The notes under the pieces were generated by a model. That model ran no database searches, had not been told where the DNA came from, and worked only from the letters and a program-made list of their open reading frames with translations. The translations under genes and the position numbers were made by a program. Shown here one piece after another: positions 31,153 through 31,948 of a stretch of 31,948 bases of DNA (the stretch's first letter is position 1; the number at the start of each line of letters is the position of its first letter). This DNA is from a virus: IMG/VR virus record IMGVR_UViG_3300018420_000062, positions 1 to 31,948 of that record, one strand, 5' to 3'.

Positions 31153-31344
31153 CTAGTGGGCTACCTTTCTCGCGACTAGCTCCTTGCGAATCTTGGCTCG
31201 GGTAGGGCCACGTGTGTTTTTGTTGTTGTATGCTGACAGTAATTCCTCTGTCGAGGTTTGTTTCATATAATAGTGTATTTGGCCCGAGACTTTTTTAGTT
31301 TGTTTGTTATATACATTTACGGATTCTTTAAATTTAACTGGCAT
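31153..31344 (-). CDS. Small basic protein, 63 aa
   Basis: ATG 31344 (MPVKFKES) has an AAAGGA site; longer ATG starts at 31371/31368 lie within the previous gene. The product is basic, with a beta segment (VNVYNKQTKKVSGQIHYYMK) and a C-terminal helix rich in Arg/Lys (TRAKIRKELVARKVA). It overlaps the preceding gene by 11 bases. It looks like a small nucleic-acid-binding or early host-takeover protein, but no family is recognised. Confidence 0.72.
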   Translation of the reverse strand: MPVKFKESVNVYNKQTKKVSGQIHYYMKQTSTEELLSAYNNKNTRGPTRAKIRKELVARKVAH

Positions 31345-31501
31345 TTTTTGAGTTCCTTTTATATTCATCATTAAGTAGGTTAAACGCGTATTCGGCTACA
31401 TTTTTATTGCTTGTTATCATATATACAGTGTAGGAGTCTTTTACCTTATACTTGACTACACCAGTATCTGTAAATTCTCTTACTATTACTAGATCATTCA
31501 T
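31334..31501 (-). CDS. Small protein, 55 aa
   Basis: ATG 31501 overlaps the preceding gene by 8 bases and ends TAA 31336-31334 inside the next gene. The residues alternate into short strands (DLVIVREFT, VVKYKVKDSYTVYMIT) followed by a helix (NVAEYAFNLLNDEYKRN). The tight packing in a three-gene string and the coherent amphipathic pattern support it as a gene. Function unknown. Confidence 0.66.
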   Translation of the reverse strand: MNDLVIVREFTDTGVVKYKVKDSYTVYMITSNKNVAEYAFNLLNDEYKRNSKNAS

Positions 31502-31634
31502 CTTCATCTAGCTGTATTACGCCAGTAGAGACGAAATGATCTATAGTACGGCTCATGCCTTCTTGTACTCCGAGCGCGTGTGCGTGATACCCGCAACCTA
31601 TTATACAAAATACAAATATGGCATATTCAATCAT
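31494..31634 (-). CDS. Small membrane-anchored protein, 46 aa
   Basis: First gene of the leftward unit at the divergent control region; AGGAG lies upstream of ATG 31634. A short hydrophobic N-terminus (IEYAIFVFCIIGC) could anchor it in the inner membrane, followed by GYHAHALGVQEGMSRTID and an acidic end (LDEDE). I have the impression of related small proteins in Vibrio phages, unproven. The first position suggests early expression. Confidence 0.68.
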   Translation of the reverse strand: MIEYAIFVFCIIGCGYHAHALGVQEGMSRTIDHFVSTGVIQLDEDE

Positions 31635-31668
31635 TTCCCTTCTCCTATAACTTTGCCTTTGAACGGGT

Positions 31669-31697
31669 ATTATACGCTAAAGCAATGAGTTTGTCAA
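31669..31697 (-). promoter_or_regulatory. Proximal leftward sigma70-type promoter
   Basis: TTGACA (31697-31692), 17 bases, TATAAT (31674-31669) on the - strand, with aaaatagttc upstream. It is the nearer of two tandem promoters reading into the small-protein and lysis unit. Confidence 0.9.
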
Positions 31698-31715
31698 GAA
31701 CTATTTTATGAGAGT

Positions 31716-31744
31716 ATTATACTATAATGAGCACCAGATGTCAA
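31716..31744 (-). promoter_or_regulatory. Distal leftward sigma70-type promoter
   Basis: TTGACA (31744-31739), 17 bases, TATAAT (31721-31716) on the - strand. It lies directly upstream of the proximal promoter, so the unit has tandem starts. Confidence 0.88.
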
Positions 31745-31779
31745 GAAGAATTTTTAACTAGGACTGTAAAAAATAATTC

Positions 31780-31808
31780 TTGACATCACTATCGAAAATC
31801 GGTATAAT
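31780..31808 (+). promoter_or_regulatory. Rightward sigma70-type promoter
   Basis: TTGACA (31780-31785), 17 bases, TATAAT (31803-31808) on the + strand, with aaaataattc upstream. It drives the gene at 31850 and, with the two leftward promoters, forms a divergent control region of about 140 bases. Confidence 0.9.
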
Positions 31809-31849
31809 AGTTTCATGAAAATAAAACCATACCAAAGAGGAACTATGAT

Positions 31850-31948
31850 ATGATCAGACAGTATGAGAAGGCTCCTTGGACTTACAAGGAACGCGAAAAG
31901 CTCGCACATTTTTACTTTCATGCAGGAATCGAGGAAATGATGGCAATA
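31850..31948 (+). CDS. Unknown early-type protein (3' end outside window)
   Basis: ATG 31850 has AGAGGA upstream and follows the rightward promoter by about 40 bases. The first 33 codons (MIRQYEKAPWTYKERE and onward, helical and charged) run off the window. Placement beside a strong host-type promoter suggests an early gene. No family can be judged from this fragment. Confidence 0.62.
   Translation, partial: MIRQYEKAPWTYKEREKLAHFYFHAGIEEMMAI

Noticed and set aside
1-31948. CRISPR array or tRNA genes
   Set aside because: The only regular repeats are coding repeats at 2-1150 with no unique spacers. No cloverleaf with a recognisable T-arm was seen by eye, although a tRNA scan was not possible.

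Overview
The window is a stretch of an AT-rich, tailed, lytic double-stranded DNA phage genome. It encodes a nearly complete phage replication set (family A polymerase, primase, DnaB-type helicase, SSB, SbcC/SbcD-like nuclease, 5'-3' exonuclease, two-piece NAD-dependent ligase), a nucleotide supply set (class Ia ribonucleotide reductase, ThyX) and a lysis cassette (lysozyme, spanins). No integrase, repressor, transposase or tRNA gene was recognised. Gene families and style (PhoH, PC4-like, JmjC-like, radical SAM, T4/T5-type replication genes) recall phages of marine Gammaproteobacteria such as Vibrio or Alteromonadales, but the host is an inference. No phage RNA polymerase is present in the window, and nine near-consensus sigma70 promoters suggest that host RNA polymerase is used.

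Layout. Positions 1-4822 (+ strand) hold the end of a late cluster: a Thr-rich repeat protein cut by the window edge, a small coiled-coil protein, two proteins that look like divergent glycosyltransferases, a virion-like protein, a COQ4-like protein with an intact HDxxH-x11-E metal motif, and a small membrane protein. A bidirectional terminator at 4830-4853 separates this from everything else. From 4857 to 31634 all genes lie on the - strand, tightly packed with ATGA, TAATG or longer overlaps. They are divided into transcription units by a recurring promoter cassette: an A/T-rich block ending in TTC, then TTGACA, about 17 bases, TATAAT. The divergent control region at 31669-31808 fires two promoters leftward and one rightward into a gene cut by the right edge.

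Reading the - strand in its own direction: unit 1 (31634 to 27931) has three small proteins, a methyltransferase, a 36-residue membrane peptide, lysozyme, the spanin pair and two glycosyltransferases (GT8-like and GT29/sialyltransferase-like). Unit 2 (27857 to 25370) has nucleotide metabolism: a conserved phage protein, a zinc ribbon, ThyX, a dATP/dGTP diphosphohydrolase-like protein and an HTH protein. Unit 3 (25311 to 24868) is a short HTH protein gene closed by a strong terminator, followed by a hypothetical gene and a PC4-like protein. Units 4 and 5 carry the N-terminal ligase half, and then the C-terminal ligase half, an HTH-repeat protein and the replicative helicase. Unit 6 (20111 to 12960) has primase, polymerase, radical SAM protein, a conserved unknown, PhoH, a UvsW-like helicase and a JmjC-like oxygenase. 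Unit 7 (12963 to 4857) has SSB, SbcD, SbcC, a resolvase-like nuclease, flap exonuclease and NrdA/NrdB.

Points most worth a second look are the phage COQ4-like protein, the GT29-like sialyltransferase inside a lysis operon, the radical SAM protein in the polymerase operon, the ligase split by an inserted promoter, and the promoter family itself.
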